A stretch of 64,000 nt of DNA, from NCBI GenBank assembly GCA_900546925.1, contig UREV01000009.1:24865-88864 (forward strand), written 5' to 3'. Origin of the DNA: an uncultured Bacteroides sp. (lineage in GTDB: Bacteria > Bacteroidota > Bacteroidia > Bacteroidales > UBA932). This document shows, piece after piece, positions 17,974 through 26,852 of the stretch. Both the position numbers and the translations under genes were made by a program. Positions within the stretch are counted from its first letter, which is position 1. Each line of letters opens with the position of its first letter. The notes below the pieces were generated by a model. The model made no database searches. It had not been told where the DNA came from and worked only from the letters and a program-made list of their open reading frames with translations.

Positions 17974-18723
17974 ATGTCGATATCGGCAAATGAAATAAAG
18001 AAGGTCCGGTCACTCTCGGAGAAAAAATTCCGGGACAGACTCGGACTTTTTTGTGTTGAAGGCGAGAAGATGGTCGAAGAGGCCATGCGTTCCCGTTTCG
18101 ATGTTGAGAAGGTTTATCGTAAGGAAGAAATTGGTGAGGAGGCGATGTCTAAGATCAGTGCTTTGTCTTCCCCGTCTCCCAGTCTTGCTGTTGTACGTAA
18201 ACCTAAGGATATCAATTTATCATCCGACTCAGACTTAAGTTCTTGTTTAGGTAAGTCAGGTCTGTTTCTGGCACTGGATACGATTCGTGATCCGGGTAAT
18301 TTGGGCACTATTTTACGTGTCGCAGACTGGTTCGGAATCGATGCTGTTTTCGCTGCCCCGGACACAGTGGATGTGTTTAATCCGAAAGTGGTGCAGGCCA
18401 CCATGGGTGCTATTTTCAGAGTAAAATTTCACTACACCGACATTCCGTCTCTATGCCGCTCGACCCTTTCTGCCGGGGGCAATGTCTACGGCACATTCCT
18501 CGACGGCATTGACCTATACAGCAGGGATCTCAACTTGGGCTCAGACTCCCCTTCCGTCATCGTCATCGGCAACGAGTCCAACGGCATTTCCGATGAGGTA
18601 GCCGAACTGGTGTCCGACCGACTTTACATTCCCCCATATCCAAGAAATGACAGCGGCTCCGAGTCCCTGAATGCCGCCATCGCCACCGCCATCACTGTCG
18701 CTGAATTCCGCAGGAGATTGTAG
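17974..18723 (+). CDS. TrmH/SpoU-family RNA 2'-O-methyltransferase
   Basis: A 249-residue SPOUT methylase that methylates a ribose in rRNA or tRNA, exact target unknown. An N-terminal substrate-binding domain (about 1-85) is followed by the trefoil-knot domain with its three motifs: DTIRDPGNLGTILR, IVIGNESNGISDEV, and a C-terminal SGSESLNAAIATAI. It follows the decarboxylase by 76 bases on the same strand and may share its transcript. Its stop is followed at once by the repeat block at 18.7-19.0 kb. Confidence 0.92.
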   Translation: MSISANEIKKVRSLSEKKFRDRLGLFCVEGEKMVEEAMRSRFDVEKVYRKEEIGEEAMSKISALSSPSPSLAVVRKPKDINLSSDSDLSSCLGKSGLFLALDTIRDPGNLGTILRVADWFGIDAVFAAPDTVDVFNPKVVQATMGAIFRVKFHYTDIPSLCRSTLSAGGNVYGTFLDGIDLYSRDLNLGSDSPSVIVIGNESNGISDEVAELVSDRLYIPPYPRNDSGSESLNAAIATAITVAEFRRRL

Positions 18724-18763
18724 TTTGGAATCGCCGATCCCGTGTATTTCAAGAGGCGGACGG

Positions 18764-18780
18764 AGGTCCCGGCAGGAGAC
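18764..18780 (+). repeat. Copy of the AGGTCCCGRC(A)GGAGAC repeat
   Basis: AGGTCCCGGCAGGAGAC; near-identical words recur at 61814-61829 and 62027-62042, all between convergent genes. Confidence 0.6.
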
Positions 18781-18807
18781 CCGTGGTCACCCATGACCTC
18801 GTAAAAG

Positions 18808-18976
18808 AGGGGCCCAGCTTTGCTGGGAGGGATGAGCGCCAGCGAAGTTATCGCCGCCCCGGTCTCATGTGCCGATCGAAAGGTTCGCTGGCGCTCATCC
18901 TTCCCACTGCGTGGGCCCCTTCCGCTTATATGGCCGCGGATGGCCATACCTTTCGATCGGCACATGAGACCGGGGC
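18808..18976. repeat. Interleaved perfect inverted repeats in the TrmH / DNPH1 gap
   Basis: Fills the gap between two convergent genes. A small hairpin CCCAGC-TTT-GCTGGG (18813-18827) comes first. Arm A (18831-18846, 16 bases) pairs perfectly with A' (18884-18899). Arm B (18856-18883, 28 bases) pairs perfectly with B' (18949-18976). An outer pair is 18808-18816 with 18912-18920. The order A-B-A'-B' is interleaved, not nested, so an RNA copy could form a pseudoknot or switch between two folds. It is clearly more GC-rich than the flanking DNA. Confidence 0.85.
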
Positions 18977-18983
18977 TCCTCAG

Positions 18984-19637
18984 CTACACCATACGCTCCA
19001 GCGACTCCACTGCCGACTCCAGATCCTCCGCGAAACGGGTATGATCCATCAGGAAATCCGGTCTCCCAGCCGCCAGTTTCTGATAAAGCGCTTGGTTCAT
19101 GCTCATCGCATAGGACGATACCGCGCACTCGATTTCATCTTTCTGTGTCTTGCTGTTCGAAAAAATGTAAACCCTAAGCTTTTGATGGAAAATGCAATAC
19201 GCCGACTCCACTGCATCCGTCGGAATCCGCAGACCATTCAGGATTTTGTCAATGATGGGGTAAATTTCATCTTCAGACAGATAAGGATGCACGAAAAAAC
19301 GCCTGTTCCCTGTAATCATCGCAGACATCTGCGTAAGAGACATGTCATAAAAAACATGACACGGCTTGCTGAGACTCTCGGCGTAACCTAACTCATAGCC
19401 GACACCAAGAGATGGATTCGTGCACTCGCCTATCAGAACATCACTCTCCCGGAGCCAGGCAGTATCCTGCTCATAAATGTCGATATCCCCTACACCTTTC
19501 TCCTTGACAGCCAAATCCTTACTGCCGATATGCTCCGTCAGCACGATATCCGTCTTCTTTATATATGATATTATTCTTCCATACAACTCGGCATCGGAAC
19601 GCCCTCCGCGTATGGACCCTGCAAAATAAACCTTCAT
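18984..19637 (-). CDS. Nucleoside 2-deoxyribosyltransferase / DNPH1-like deoxynucleotide N-hydrolase
   Basis: Related to DNPH1 (Rcl), which cleaves the glycosidic bond of 2'-deoxynucleoside 5'-monophosphates, and to nucleoside deoxyribosyltransferases. Features: MKVYFAGSIRGGR at the start, TEHIGS, the conserved Asp/Trp segment YEQDTAWLRESD, and GVGYELGYAESL with the catalytic Glu. The open frame extends 11 codons further upstream, but the ATG before KVYFAGSI (19637) matches the family start and is chosen. The C-terminal 60-70 residues are not part of the core fold. Role inferred: nucleotide salvage or pool cleaning. Confidence 0.78.
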   Translation of the reverse strand: MKVYFAGSIRGGRSDAELYGRIISYIKKTDIVLTEHIGSKDLAVKEKGVGDIDIYEQDTAWLRESDVLIGECTNPSLGVGYELGYAESLSKPCHVFYDMSLTQMSAMITGNRRFFVHPYLSEDEIYPIIDKILNGLRIPTDAVESAYCIFHQKLRVYIFSNSKTQKDEIECAVSSYAMSMNQALYQKLAAGRPDFLMDHTRFAEDLESAVESLERMV

Positions 19638-19730
19638 TTTATCACGATTCAAAATATCGTTCCGCAGCAAGTGCGAAACAAAAAAATACTATTACAAAGC
19701 GCGAAGATACTGCTTTTAGACGAAAAATTA

Positions 19731-19738
19731 TATCTTTG
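19731..19738 (+). promoter_or_regulatory. Bacteroidetes -7 element of the PEP-binding protein gene
   Basis: TATCTTTG fits TAnnTTTG and lies 28 bases before ATG 19767. It argues against the longer open frame beginning at 19671. Confidence 0.55.
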
Positions 19739-19766
19739 TGAATGGAATGAAACCATTTTAGAGACC

Positions 19767-22700
19767 ATGTACAACGCACCGAAACCCGAAGATTTCCAGA
19801 ATACAGATTTCAATTCTCTTATTCAATTCAGGATCAAGAGAATACTCATGATATGCAGCAACTATGACGCTTTCATCATGGAAGAAGACGGCAAAATCGA
19901 ATCTCAGGTCTATAAAGAATACGTCGGCTTGAACATGTCTGACCCTCCCACCTTCGTATGGGTAGACTCCGCAGCTGCCGCCAGACAAACCCTCGAGTCC
20001 GAACCCGATATCGACATGATAATCTGCATGTTCAATGAAATCGATAAGGACATCTTCCCGCTGGCTGCAGAACTCAAAGCAGCAGGCAAAACTGTACCTT
20101 TCGTGCTGCTCATGCATTATTCCAAGCAGATACGCCAGATAATCACATCCAAAACAGATTCAGGCGTCGACTTCGTATTCAGCTGGCATGGAAACGCCGA
20201 CCTTATCCTTGCCATCATAAAATTGTTTGAAGATAAGAAAAACGCTGATATAGATATACTTAACGTAGGCGTGCAGGCCATTCTCCTAGTGGAAGACTCG
20301 ATCAGATATTATTCGACCTATCTTCCGGAACTGTATAAACTCGTCTTGAAACAAAGCAATGAATTCCTGAAAGAAACATTGAACGAAGACCAGCAGAAAA
20401 ACAGGAAACGCTCACGCCCGAAAATCCTCCTTGCCACCTGTTACGACGAAGCCATGGAGATTTACGGAAAGTATAGAAACCATTTCCTCGGCATCATATC
20501 AGATGTAGGAATGGTCATACATAAAGGAGACCCTACGAAAACAGAAAAACTCGATGCCGGAATAGACATTGTATCCCACATACGCAAAGACGAGCCTATG
20601 ATGCCAGTCCTGCTTCAATCTTCACAAGAAAGCGTAGGTGCTGTAGCCAAGCGACTTGGAGTGGGTTTTCTAAAGAAATACTCCAGGACATTGTTCATGC
20701 AGTTGTCCGATTACATAAAGGAAGAATTCGGCTTCGGAGACTTCGTTTTCAGAGACAAAAAAGGCACGATTTATGGCCGCGCAGCCAACCTCCAGGAACT
20801 TGAGGAAATCCTTCCACATATTCCTGATACCATCCTCGTGAGCAACACATCCAGAAACATGTTCTCCAAATGGTTCTTCGCGAGAGGACTGTTCACATTG
20901 GCCAACAAATTCAAGATCGAACACCATGTGGATGCCGGCGAGGCTCGTGAATTTATAATAAAAGAAATTCAGGCCTACCACAAAGCTATGGGAAGGGGCA
21001 TTATTGCTGAGTTTTCGAAAGACAACTACGACAAGTACATCTCTTTTGCCCGTATGGGTGACGGCTCACTGGGAGGTAAGGCCAGAGGCATAGCTTTCTT
21101 GAACAAACTCATTGAAAAATACACACTTACGCAAAAATATAATGATATCGACATATCCATTCCGCGCAGTGTTGTAATAACAACAGAGTATTTCGACCAG
21201 TTTATCCTCGAAAACGGCCTGCAATACGTCATCGATTCCGAACTGTCAGATGGTGATGTCCTTTCAGAATTTGTGGCATCCCGACTTCCGGAGCCGCTTA
21301 TAGCACAACTGAGGGCTTACCTCGAAACAGTGACGACGCCTCTTGCAATACGCTCCAGTTCCAAGTTGGAAGACAGTAACTATCAGCCATTTGCTGGAGT
21401 CTATTCCACATACATGATTCCATGCACGGAGAACAAAGACCAGATGCTCAGAATGCTCGACAAGGCCATTAAGAGCGTCTACGCCTCCGTATTCTACAAC
21501 GGCAGCAGAACCTACGTCCAGACCACAGGAAACCTGCAGAGCGAAGAAAAGATGGCCATCGTCATTCAGAATATCTGCGGAACAGAACATGACGGACTTT
21601 ACTATCCTATGCTCTCCGGTGTAGCAAGAAGCGTAAACTTCTATCCGATAGAAAACGAAAAAGCCCCTGACGGAATCGTGAACATGGTCTTCGGTCTCGG
21701 AAAATCCGTTGTAGAAGGCGGTAAAACCCTGAGATTCAGTCCTAAATATCCGAAAAAGATACTTCAGCTTTCTCAGCCGGAACTGGCCATGCGCGACTCA
21801 CAACGAATGATGTTTGCCCTGGATCTCCGTCCCGGAGCATTCAAGATATCCAGAGACGAAAGTGTGAACCTGGCACATATCCCTGTGTCCGATGCCATAC
21901 CTTCGTTCCCGAATTCCAATATGGTATTTTCCACATTCGATGCAGCTGATTACCGAATGGTTCCAGGCGTAGATGTACGCGGCCCGAGAATCGTCTCCTT
22001 CGACAGCATACTCAAATACGAGAAATTCCCGCTCGCAAAGGCATTGTCAGAAATCATGGACATCTGCAGAAAAGAACTCCTCGGCGAAGTCGAGATGGAG
22101 TTCGCAGCAGACTTGACGGCATCCGGCAAATTATCGCTTAAACTGCTGCAGGTCAGGCCGATAAGCTCCTTTGCAGACGAATCGAAAGTGAACTTCGACG
22201 ACGTGGCATCCGAATTGTACCCGAAATATATTATCTCATCCAAAGCTCTCGGCAACGGCAGCATAACAGGAATAAAGAACATTGTATACATCGCTCCGGA
22301 CAAGTTCGATTCCTCCAAAACCGAAGAAATGGTCACGGAACTGGCCGAAATAAACAACAACTTGAAAGATAAAGGCGGTTATATTCTGATAGGTCCCGGA
22401 CGTTGGGGCTCATCAGATCCGAACCTCGGCATCCCTGTCATCTGGAGCGACATCTCAGAAGCAAAAGTCATAGTGGAATACTCCATGCCCGGATTCCAGG
22501 TAGAACCTAGCCAGGGAACACATTTCTTCCAAAATATCACATCGTTAGGCGTAGGCTATCTTACAGTGGACCTGGTCGCAGGACGTGACAGTCTGGACTT
22601 CAATACCCTGTCCTTGCTGGAATGTCTGGAACAAAAGAAATACGCCACAGTTCTCCGTGCACCGGAAAATCTTATGGCGTATATAGACCGAAATACCAAC

Positions 22701-22781
22701 AGAGCGATTGTCGGCATCAAAAAGCCTGACGAGACAGATTCAGAATCGTCCCACTCATTGCTGGAACATGGACAGGAATAG
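19767..22781 (+). CDS. Two-receiver PEP/pyruvate-binding ATP-grasp protein
   Basis: About 1004 residues from ATG 19767, chosen because the promoter lies just upstream. Layout: a receiver-like fold (about 20-165) with atypical acidic residues; a second receiver-like fold (about 214-345) with an Asp at the phospho-acceptor position (GIISDVGM, near 243), a QSS switch and a LKK lysine; then the PPDK N-terminal ATP-grasp domain (about 425-800) with GDGSLGGKARG, AIRSSSKLEDS and LLQVRPI; then about 200 extra residues with GPGRWGSSDP and QGTHFFQN. The swivelling phospho-His domain and the TIM-barrel PEP domain of PEP synthase are missing. It cannot be a complete PEP synthase by itself; the family occurs widely in Bacteroidetes with unknown function. 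Its end overlaps the convergent amylase gene by 65 bases. Confidence 0.78.
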   Translation: MYNAPKPEDFQNTDFNSLIQFRIKRILMICSNYDAFIMEEDGKIESQVYKEYVGLNMSDPPTFVWVDSAAAARQTLESEPDIDMIICMFNEIDKDIFPLAAELKAAGKTVPFVLLMHYSKQIRQIITSKTDSGVDFVFSWHGNADLILAIIKLFEDKKNADIDILNVGVQAILLVEDSIRYYSTYLPELYKLVLKQSNEFLKETLNEDQQKNRKRSRPKILLATCYDEAMEIYGKYRNHFLGIISDVGMVIHKGDPTKTEKLDAGIDIVSHIRKDEPMMPVLLQSSQESVGAVAKRLGVGFLKKYSRTLFMQLSDYIKEEFGFGDFVFRDKKGTIYGRAANLQELEEILPHIPDTILVSNTSRNMFSKWFFARGLFTLANKFKIEHHVDAGEAREFIIKEIQAYHKAMGRGIIAEFSKDNYDKYISFARMGDGSLGGKARGIAFLNKLIEKYTLTQKYNDIDISIPRSVVITTEYFDQFILENGLQYVIDSELSDGDVLSEFVASRLPEPLIAQLRAYLETVTTPLAIRSSSKLEDSNYQPFAGVYSTYMIPCTENKDQMLRMLDKAIKSVYASVFYNGSRTYVQTTGNLQSEEKMAIVIQNICGTEHDGLYYPMLSGVARSVNFYPIENEKAPDGIVNMVFGLGKSVVEGGKTLRFSPKYPKKILQLSQPELAMRDSQRMMFALDLRPGAFKISRDESVNLAHIPVSDAIPSFPNSNMVFSTFDAADYRMVPGVDVRGPRIVSFDSILKYEKFPLAKALSEIMDICRKELLGEVEMEFAADLTASGKLSLKLLQVRPISSFADESKVNFDDVASELYPKYIISSKALGNGSITGIKNIVYIAPDKFDSSKTEEMVTELAEINNNLKDKGGYILIGPGRWGSSDPNLGIPVIWSDISEAKVIVEYSMPGFQVEPSQGTHFFQNITSLGVGYLTVDLVAGRDSLDFNTLSLLECLEQKKYATVLRAPENLMAYIDRNTNRAIVGIKKPDETDSESSHSLLEHGQE

Positions 22782-24312
22782 GCTCTCCATGCTCAGGGAT
22801 GCAGATTTTCATATCCGCATCCGTTCCTGAAAAGTTGCAGGCAATCAGCAGAGTCTCATCGCCGAATCCCCTGAGGAACGCAAAATGCCGGTCCGCATTG
22901 AACCCGTCGGAAGAGTAATTGCAATAGCACAGGTCGTAGGTAGTCCCCTGCCTGACGGCCTGATCTTTCGTCGCGAATGTCAACGCCGTCCTATACTTCG
23001 CCAAAAGTTTTCTCTCAGTTTCTGTCAATGCCGATTTGTCGCCGTGAATGAACTTGTATATTTTTGTCAATGATGATGGAGCCCACCAGTCGAATATGGA
23101 TGTCCTTCCGTCCACTCCACTGAATCCTTCATGATCCATGCCGCGCTCTCCTATTTCTTCTCCTGCATATATCATGAACGAAGCTTGGTTAAAGAAAAGG
23201 GAAACATACAGGGCAGCGAATGAATTCTCAGCAGATTTTCCAAAGAAATCCGACGCAAACCGCTGTTCATCATGGTTTTCCAGAAAATTCAACATATACG
23301 GCTGCAAGTCACCCAGGAACTGCCAGTTCCACGTAATCCGCTTCGCGGACTGCCACTCTTCCACAGGAACACCGCTGTCATTTACATTCTTCTCCACAAT
23401 GGCGCGAACCGAATCATACATTCCTGACTTATCATAAAGAAGGTCGAAACCTACTTCACGTATATATTTGGAATACAAGTCTTTCTGATAAACTTCCGCG
23501 ACAAATATCAGCTCCGGATAATTCTTCTTCACTTCTGAAATCAACCATTTGAAGAACTCTGCCGGAACCAACTCCACCATATCACAGCGGAATCCGTCGA
23601 TACCCATTGATGCCCAATAGTTTACGATATCAAGCATCTTCTCCCAAGTCTCCGTATGCGTATCGCAATAATTCAGTTTGATGGTATCGTACCAGTCATT
23701 CACACCTGGAGTCGGGGTATATGCGTTACCTGTAGCCATTGCCGGTAGTTCCATATACGTCTGATTCTCAATAGGTAACTTCAGCGCACATCCGGGATAA
23801 TAGAAGAAATCGTTATTCGGTGACCAATGAACTGAATTATCGTCATTCTGCCCAAGCGAAGCCATCCCTGTAGGTGCCGGCGACGCCTCCGTGAACCTCT
23901 TGTAGTCACGTGCCACATGGTTAGGCACAAAATCCATAATCACCTTGAGACCAGCCTCATGCGTCCTCTGTACAAGTGCACGGAACTCGTCCATTCTATT
24001 CTCCGGAGAATCCGCCAGATAAGGATTTACATCATAATAATCCGTTATGGAGTACGGCGAACCGGCCTTGCCCTTCACCCAATCCGAAGATGACGGAACA
24101 CACCCGTGAGTCCCGCAGGCAGTCGCATGCCGGAGAATTCCCGTGTACCATACGCAAGTCGCCCCAAGGCTCTTTATATACTCAAGTGATTCACTGTCAA
24201 TGCTGCTGAACTTCCCGCAGCCGTTTTCTTCGATCGACCCGTTCGGCTGATTGTTTTTGTCAATGTTGCCCCACAGCCTCGGCAGCATCTGATATATTAT
24301 TTCCTTGCTCAT
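22717..24312 (-). CDS. GH13 alpha-amylase family protein, cytoplasmic
   Basis: A 531-residue alpha-glucan hydrolase or transferase without a signal peptide, so it acts on internal or imported glucan. The (beta/alpha)8 barrel motifs are visible: MDFVPNHV (region I), GIDGFRCDMVELVP with the Asp nucleophile near 242, FVAEVYQ with the general acid near 270, and FLENHDEQR with the transition-state Asp near 350. A C-terminal beta domain follows. Specificity cannot be read from the sequence. It starts 7 bases after the NlpC/P60 gene and is probably co-transcribed with it. Confidence 0.9.
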   Translation of the reverse strand: MSKEIIYQMLPRLWGNIDKNNQPNGSIEENGCGKFSSIDSESLEYIKSLGATCVWYTGILRHATACGTHGCVPSSSDWVKGKAGSPYSITDYYDVNPYLADSPENRMDEFRALVQRTHEAGLKVIMDFVPNHVARDYKRFTEASPAPTGMASLGQNDDNSVHWSPNNDFFYYPGCALKLPIENQTYMELPAMATGNAYTPTPGVNDWYDTIKLNYCDTHTETWEKMLDIVNYWASMGIDGFRCDMVELVPAEFFKWLISEVKKNYPELIFVAEVYQKDLYSKYIREVGFDLLYDKSGMYDSVRAIVEKNVNDSGVPVEEWQSAKRITWNWQFLGDLQPYMLNFLENHDEQRFASDFFGKSAENSFAALYVSLFFNQASFMIYAGEEIGERGMDHEGFSGVDGRTSIFDWWAPSSLTKIYKFIHGDKSALTETERKLLAKYRTALTFATKDQAVRQGTTYDLCYCNYSSDGFNADRHFAFLRGFGDETLLIACNFSGTDADMKICIPEHGEPIPVHVPAMSGTILNLSRQAF

Positions 24313-24319
24313 CTCACAT

Positions 24320-25312
24320 TTATTTGACCCTGATTCTGCGACCTATCTTAAGAATCGTAGACGTGGTAATATTATTCAGTCTGCATATCTTGTCAACAGA
24401 AGTCCCGTTTCTTCTCGCTATCGAAGAAAGCGTGTCTCCGGACTTGATAGTATAGTATACTGCATCATCTTGTTTATCAGACACCTTTTCGGCAGACTGT
24501 GCGGGAACAGATGTCTGCTTTGTCGTTACAGTCGCGGTTTTCTTTCCAAGAGACGGAATTGTATGATTCGACATCTTAATTTCTTGCCATTTGCCAGTCG
24601 GTTCCAACACTATCTTTACTGAATCCGGTGGAGTAGCCAAGGTGCCGTCAGCATTGACATAAACCCACTTGCCGTCAGGCAGCAGCAGGATTCTCGAGGT
24701 TCCCTCGGCGACTATCAGGGCATCCTCCCGGGCGAGCTTTGCGCGATTTATATCGAATTCATACTCAGCTCTTTCGGTCGAGTGCTTCGTCAGAAAATCA
24801 GGCAAAATTCTTCTCGCGCCCATGAAGCGTTGTCTGTAGTACGGCTCTTTCAGGTGAGATACTGTCACGCCTCCTTTTACGGCAGCATGTATGAACGTGA
24901 AGTCCGTTCCGGTGCTGTCCAGTTCTATGAATATTCCGACATGCCCGATTCGGCCGGAACTGCGTCTCGCACCGAACACGACGATGTCTCCCTTCTGGAG
25001 GTTGGACAATGATCCTTCGACAGGACGTCCGTCCTCTGCCTGGCCGCTAGAAGAACGGGCCAAAGTATAGCCGAATTTGTTATATATGTATCCCGTAAAT
25101 CCCGAACAGTCAAACGCTTTCGGTCCTCTCGCCCCGTAAGAATATCTCGTGCCGCGCAGCTTCATGCATTCGTCTATCAGCATGTCGGCCATCTCGGCTG
25201 TACTTACAGTTACTGAATCTTTTCTTTCAGCACCTTCTGCAGTGTTTTCTGTAAAAAATGGCACAGAACCAAACAGAAGAGCGCATGTCAATATCACAAA
25301 TCTTCTCTTCAT
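24320..25312 (-). CDS. NlpC/P60 peptidoglycan endopeptidase with C-terminal LysM
   Basis: An exported cell-wall hydrolase of 330 residues from ATG 25312, chosen because a signal peptide (KRRFVILTCALLFGSVPFF) begins there; the frame is open 20 codons further. The NlpC/P60 domain (about 40-165) has catalytic Cys69 in AFDCSGF and the His in RIGHVGIF. After a linker that includes a WVYNADG-like segment, a LysM motif (about 287-330, YTIKSGDTLSSIA) binds glycan. It probably cleaves stem peptides. It lies upstream of the amylase gene and 127 bases downstream of the phosphofructokinase gene. Confidence 0.9.
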   Translation of the reverse strand: MKRRFVILTCALLFGSVPFFTENTAEGAERKDSVTVSTAEMADMLIDECMKLRGTRYSYGARGPKAFDCSGFTGYIYNKFGYTLARSSSGQAEDGRPVEGSLSNLQKGDIVVFGARRSSGRIGHVGIFIELDSTGTDFTFIHAAVKGGVTVSHLKEPYYRQRFMGARRILPDFLTKHSTERAEYEFDINRAKLAREDALIVAEGTSRILLLPDGKWVYVNADGTLATPPDSVKIVLEPTGKWQEIKMSNHTIPSLGKKTATVTTKQTSVPAQSAEKVSDKQDDAVYYTIKSGDTLSSIARRNGTSVDKICRLNNITTSTILKIGRRIRVK

Positions 25313-25382
25313 CCAATTCAATTTTTCTGTTATGGAAGCAATTTCTGTTCCATAGCGGCTGCCGGGGAACATAAAAACGTAA

Positions 25383-25413
25383 ATCCCGGTGTCCTGAAAC
25401 GGGATACCGGGAT
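25383..25413 (-). terminator. Probable terminator after the phosphofructokinase gene
   Basis: Perfect 8-base arms (ATCCCGGT at 25383-25390, ACCGGGAT at 25406-25413). On the minus strand the hairpin is followed by TTACGTTTTT, a short interrupted T tract, so termination may be partial. Confidence 0.5.
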
Positions 25414-25439
25414 CGTACTGTCTATGTTATAGGCAATTA

Positions 25440-26678
25440 CTACCAGTTAAGAATCTTCTTGAAGTCGTATGCTTCAGGGTTCTCGATACCGAGAGCTTTG
25501 ACAGCCTCGTAGTCCTCTGGGGTAATGTAGTGAGCGATGAACTTGTAGTAGTTCTGCGCTGTCCCGGCATTGATATCCACGATTCTTGGAGGAATCTTGC
25601 CTGTCTCAGGATCCTGAAGGTCAGAGAGATAAAGTGGAGATACGTTACCGTAGGCGTCTACATAAACCATGCAGCCTGTCTTGCCTTCGCTGAAGAGCTG
25701 GTATACGCCCATTGCGAGCTCTGTGCAATATGTAAGGTCGTATGCTACAGGGTCCTGGCAACGTACATCGTAACCGATTTCTACTGGACGGCTCTTAACT
25801 TTAAGACCGATCTTCGCGATTTTCTTCTCAAGAAGCTCGTTGAAGAGAACGGCCTTGGAAATCTTGCCGAGCTCAGGGTGACCATGCTCGTCGTATGAGA
25901 AATGAATGCCTTCCTCAGCTGCCTCTTTTGCTACTTCCTCGTTGTGGAAGAGACCTTCAGCAGCGATTACAGTTCCATAGCTGACACCCATAACCTTTCT
26001 CTTGAGAATAGCAGAAACTGTAAGTCTGATGATCTTGTCGAGAGTTACCTGAGTCTTGTTGAACATCTCAGGGATAATTGTCATAGGGCAATGAGTTGCT
26101 TCACCGATACCGAGGGCAAGGCTACCGCATGTACGTCCCATTGCTGAGATAATGAGCCAGTTGCCTGATGTGCGGGCATCCTCATAGATGGTTCTTGCAA
26201 TATGTGCGCCCTCGTTCTTTGCGGAGTTATATCCGAAAGTAGGTGCGTTTGCAGGAAGAGGAAGGTCGTTATCGATAGTCTTAGGACAATGAATATTGGC
26301 GATATGATAGTTTTTGTTGGCGAGGAATTTGGAAATTCTGTTTGCTGTAGAAGCTGTGTCATCGCCACCGATCGTAACGAGAAGTTTGATGTTGTTGTCT
26401 TTGAAAAGATCGAGATTGAAACGTTTTTCGAAGTCTTCGTCGGTCGGTTTGAAACGGCTCATTTCGAGGTATGAACCACCGCGGTTGAAGTAACGGTCTG
26501 CAATCGAGAAGTCGAGGTCTTCTATACGTGCATCTTTACTGAAAAGTCCTGAATATCCGCCGTGGAGTCCGATAACTCTGTAACCCTTGGAAAGGAATGT
26601 TTTTGCTACGCTCATCGATACAGAGTTCATGCCTGGTGCCGGACCGCCGCCGCACAAGATAATGATTGAATCTTTCAT
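25440..26678 (-). CDS. 6-phosphofructokinase, PPi-dependent type
   Basis: Phosphorylates fructose 6-phosphate. From ATG 26678 (a TTG 9 bases upstream is not used here) the protein has 412 residues, longer than the 320-residue bacterial ATP-PFK. The GGDD motif (104-107) and PKTIDND (132-138) carry Asp and Lys where ATP-dependent enzymes have Gly in GGDGS and PGTIDND. These two changes are the known markers of pyrophosphate-dependent enzymes, which work reversibly. AMGRTCGSLA supplies the MGR substrate motif. Divergent from ligA, with its own -7 box at 26725-26732. Confidence 0.88.
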   Translation of the reverse strand: MKDSIIILCGGGPAPGMNSVSMSVAKTFLSKGYRVIGLHGGYSGLFSKDARIEDLDFSIADRYFNRGGSYLEMSRFKPTDEDFEKRFNLDLFKDNNIKLLVTIGGDDTASTANRISKFLANKNYHIANIHCPKTIDNDLPLPANAPTFGYNSAKNEGAHIARTIYEDARTSGNWLIISAMGRTCGSLALGIGEATHCPMTIIPEMFNKTQVTLDKIIRLTVSAILKRKVMGVSYGTVIAAEGLFHNEEVAKEAAEEGIHFSYDEHGHPELGKISKAVLFNELLEKKIAKIGLKVKSRPVEIGYDVRCQDPVAYDLTYCTELAMGVYQLFSEGKTGCMVYVDAYGNVSPLYLSDLQDPETGKIPPRIVDINAGTAQNYYKFIAHYITPEDYEAVKALGIENPEAYDFKKILNW

Positions 26679-26724
26679 GTTTCTCAAATATTATAGTAAT
26701 TATTGTTATATTCGTTTTCGGGTG

Positions 26725-26732
26725 CAAAATTA
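26725..26732 (-). promoter_or_regulatory. Bacteroidetes -7 element of the phosphofructokinase gene
   Basis: Minus-strand TAATTTTG, 46 bases before the ATG; lies 35 bases from the divergent ligA box. Confidence 0.45.
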
Positions 26733-26767
26733 TCTATTTTTAATCAAAATATCCACAAAAAAAGAGT

Positions 26768-26775
26768 TAAATTTG
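26768..26775 (+). promoter_or_regulatory. Bacteroidetes -7 element of the ligA operon
   Basis: TAAATTTG, exact fit to TAnnTTTG, 77 bases before the ligA ATG at 26853. It rules out the upstream start at 26703. Confidence 0.55.
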
Positions 26776-26852
26776 TGTTTTTAGAGGATTGTTTATCAAT
26801 TAAAACGAATTACGGAAGACGAGTTTACATTCCGCAGAGACAATTACTTGCA

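Noticed and set aside
18783..19391. 202-codon plus-strand frame over the repeat block and DNPH1 gene
   Set aside because: Crosses the interleaved inverted repeats and then runs antisense to a recognised gene.
19671..19766. Upstream start of the PEP-binding protein (32 extra residues)
   Set aside because: A good -7 promoter box lies within this stretch, and the first conserved residues follow ATG 19767.
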